DNA of 64,000 nucleotides from Photorhabdus akhurstii. GTDB lineage: Bacteria; Pseudomonadota; Gammaproteobacteria; Enterobacterales; Enterobacteriaceae. Position 1 is the stretch's first letter, and each line of letters opens with the position of its first letter. A model generated the notes under the pieces. That model worked only from the letters and a program-made list of their open reading frames with translations. It was not told where the DNA came from and ran no database searches. Made by a program: the position numbers and the translations under genes. The stretch lies in contig NZ_RCWE01000001.1 in the NCBI RefSeq assembly GCF_018448925.1, positions 248,001-312,000 on the forward strand, in the 5' to 3' direction. Positions 63,570-64,000 of the stretch are shown here, one piece after another.

Positions 63570-64000
63570 ATGGATTATTACTTTGAAATCCGTGTTCTTT
63601 CCGATCCTGAATTTAGCCAGCAAGACCTTATGGAAGCGTTATTTGCTAAACTGCATCGGGCTTTGGGGCAAGTAGGTAACGGACGTATTGGGGTCAGTTT
63701 TCCCCGTGCGAGAAAAACACTGGGGGATACGCTAAGGATTCACGGTGCAAATGAAGCATTGAATGATTTGCAGTCTTTATCTTGGTTAAAAGGACTTCGG
63801 GACTACACTGAAATGACTGATATTCAGCCAATTCCCCAAGAAACTAAGTACTGTTGTGTCAGCCGAGTGCAGGTTAAAAGTAGCGTGGAGCGGCTTCGTC
63901 GTCGTTCAATTAAAAAAGGATGGTTAACGGAGGAACAAGCCTTACAACGCATTTCTATCAGCAAAGAGCAACGTACTCATTTACCATTCTTGTTTCTCAA
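63570..64000 (+). CDS. cas6f: Csy4 / Cas6f crRNA endonuclease (3'-truncated by window edge)
   Basis: 143 residues visible of about 185. It cleaves pre-crRNA at the base of the repeat hairpin and stays on the crRNA 3' end. The start is MDYYFEIRVLSDPEFSQQDL. The catalytic histidine is residue 29 (FAKLHRAL), as in characterised Csy4. The arginine-rich helix that reads the RNA stem is visible as SSVERLRRRSIKKGW. GGGG precedes the ATG. It is open to the last base of the window. Confidence 0.95.
   Translation, partial: MDYYFEIRVLSDPEFSQQDLMEALFAKLHRALGQVGNGRIGVSFPRARKTLGDTLRIHGANEALNDLQSLSWLKGLRDYTEMTDIQPIPQETKYCCVSRVQVKSSVERLRRRSIKKGWLTEEQALQRISISKEQRTHLPFLFL

Overview
The window reads as a chromosomal segment of an enterobacterium, most likely Photorhabdus. 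The backbone follows the enterobacterial order pepN-pyrD-zapC-ycbX-rlmL-uup-pqiABC-rmf-fabA-lonH-matP-ompA-sulA-sxy-(yccS)-helD-mgsA-yccU-hspQ-yccX-tusE-serT. Accessory DNA typical of insect-associated Morganellaceae is inserted into it: tandem glycosyltransferases, eroded phage, tail-fibre fragments and a type I-F CRISPR-Cas system. The genus is inferred from gene content and sequence style; no database search was possible.

Layout. (1) 1-24.9 kb: housekeeping backbone, interrupted at 4.9-8.4 kb by two tandem MGT-type glycosyltransferase genes bounded by a direct repeat of the zapC 3' end. (2) 25.0-32.8 kb: a decayed yccS ending in an IS200/IS605 tnpB/omega-RNA remnant, then helD, mgsA, yccU, a 30-repeat type I-F CRISPR array, hspQ, acylphosphatase, tusE and tRNA-Ser(UGA). 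(3) 32.8-51.9 kb: a defective prophage in the tRNA-Ser 3' end. It keeps the integrase, a leftward block of small genes, CI/Cro, a replication module, a Q-type antiterminator, a RelE/XRE toxin-antitoxin pair, a holin and a broken endolysin. Head, terminase and tail genes are absent. A decayed resolvase/DDE transposase/ATPase transposon sits near its right end. (4) 51.9-56.2 kb: tail-fibre leftovers and unknown AT-rich genes. (5) 56.2-64 kb: the type I-F cas locus (cas2-3, csy1, csy2, csy3, csy4), running off the right edge.

The cas locus has two unusual features. First, cas1 is gone: a two-repeat mini-array is joined directly to about the last 40 codons of cas1, in frame with cas2-3. The machinery for spacer acquisition therefore looks deleted, while the interference genes look intact. 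Second, the cas2-3/csy1 gap holds a degenerate minus-strand repeat-spacer-repeat unit. One repeat has a compensatory stem change and an intact 8-nt 5' handle. Its 25-nt guide matches (21/25) a site about 75 bp away that carries a canonical type I-F CC PAM and abuts a promoter-like sequence. That promoter-like sequence lies in front of an unannotated 57-codon membrane-peptide ORF and csy1-csy4. The arrangement is what one expects of a crRNA-like regulator (CreR- or CreA-type) acting through the Csy complex on its own operon and/or a small toxin-like gene. It is the best candidate in the window for an undescribed system.
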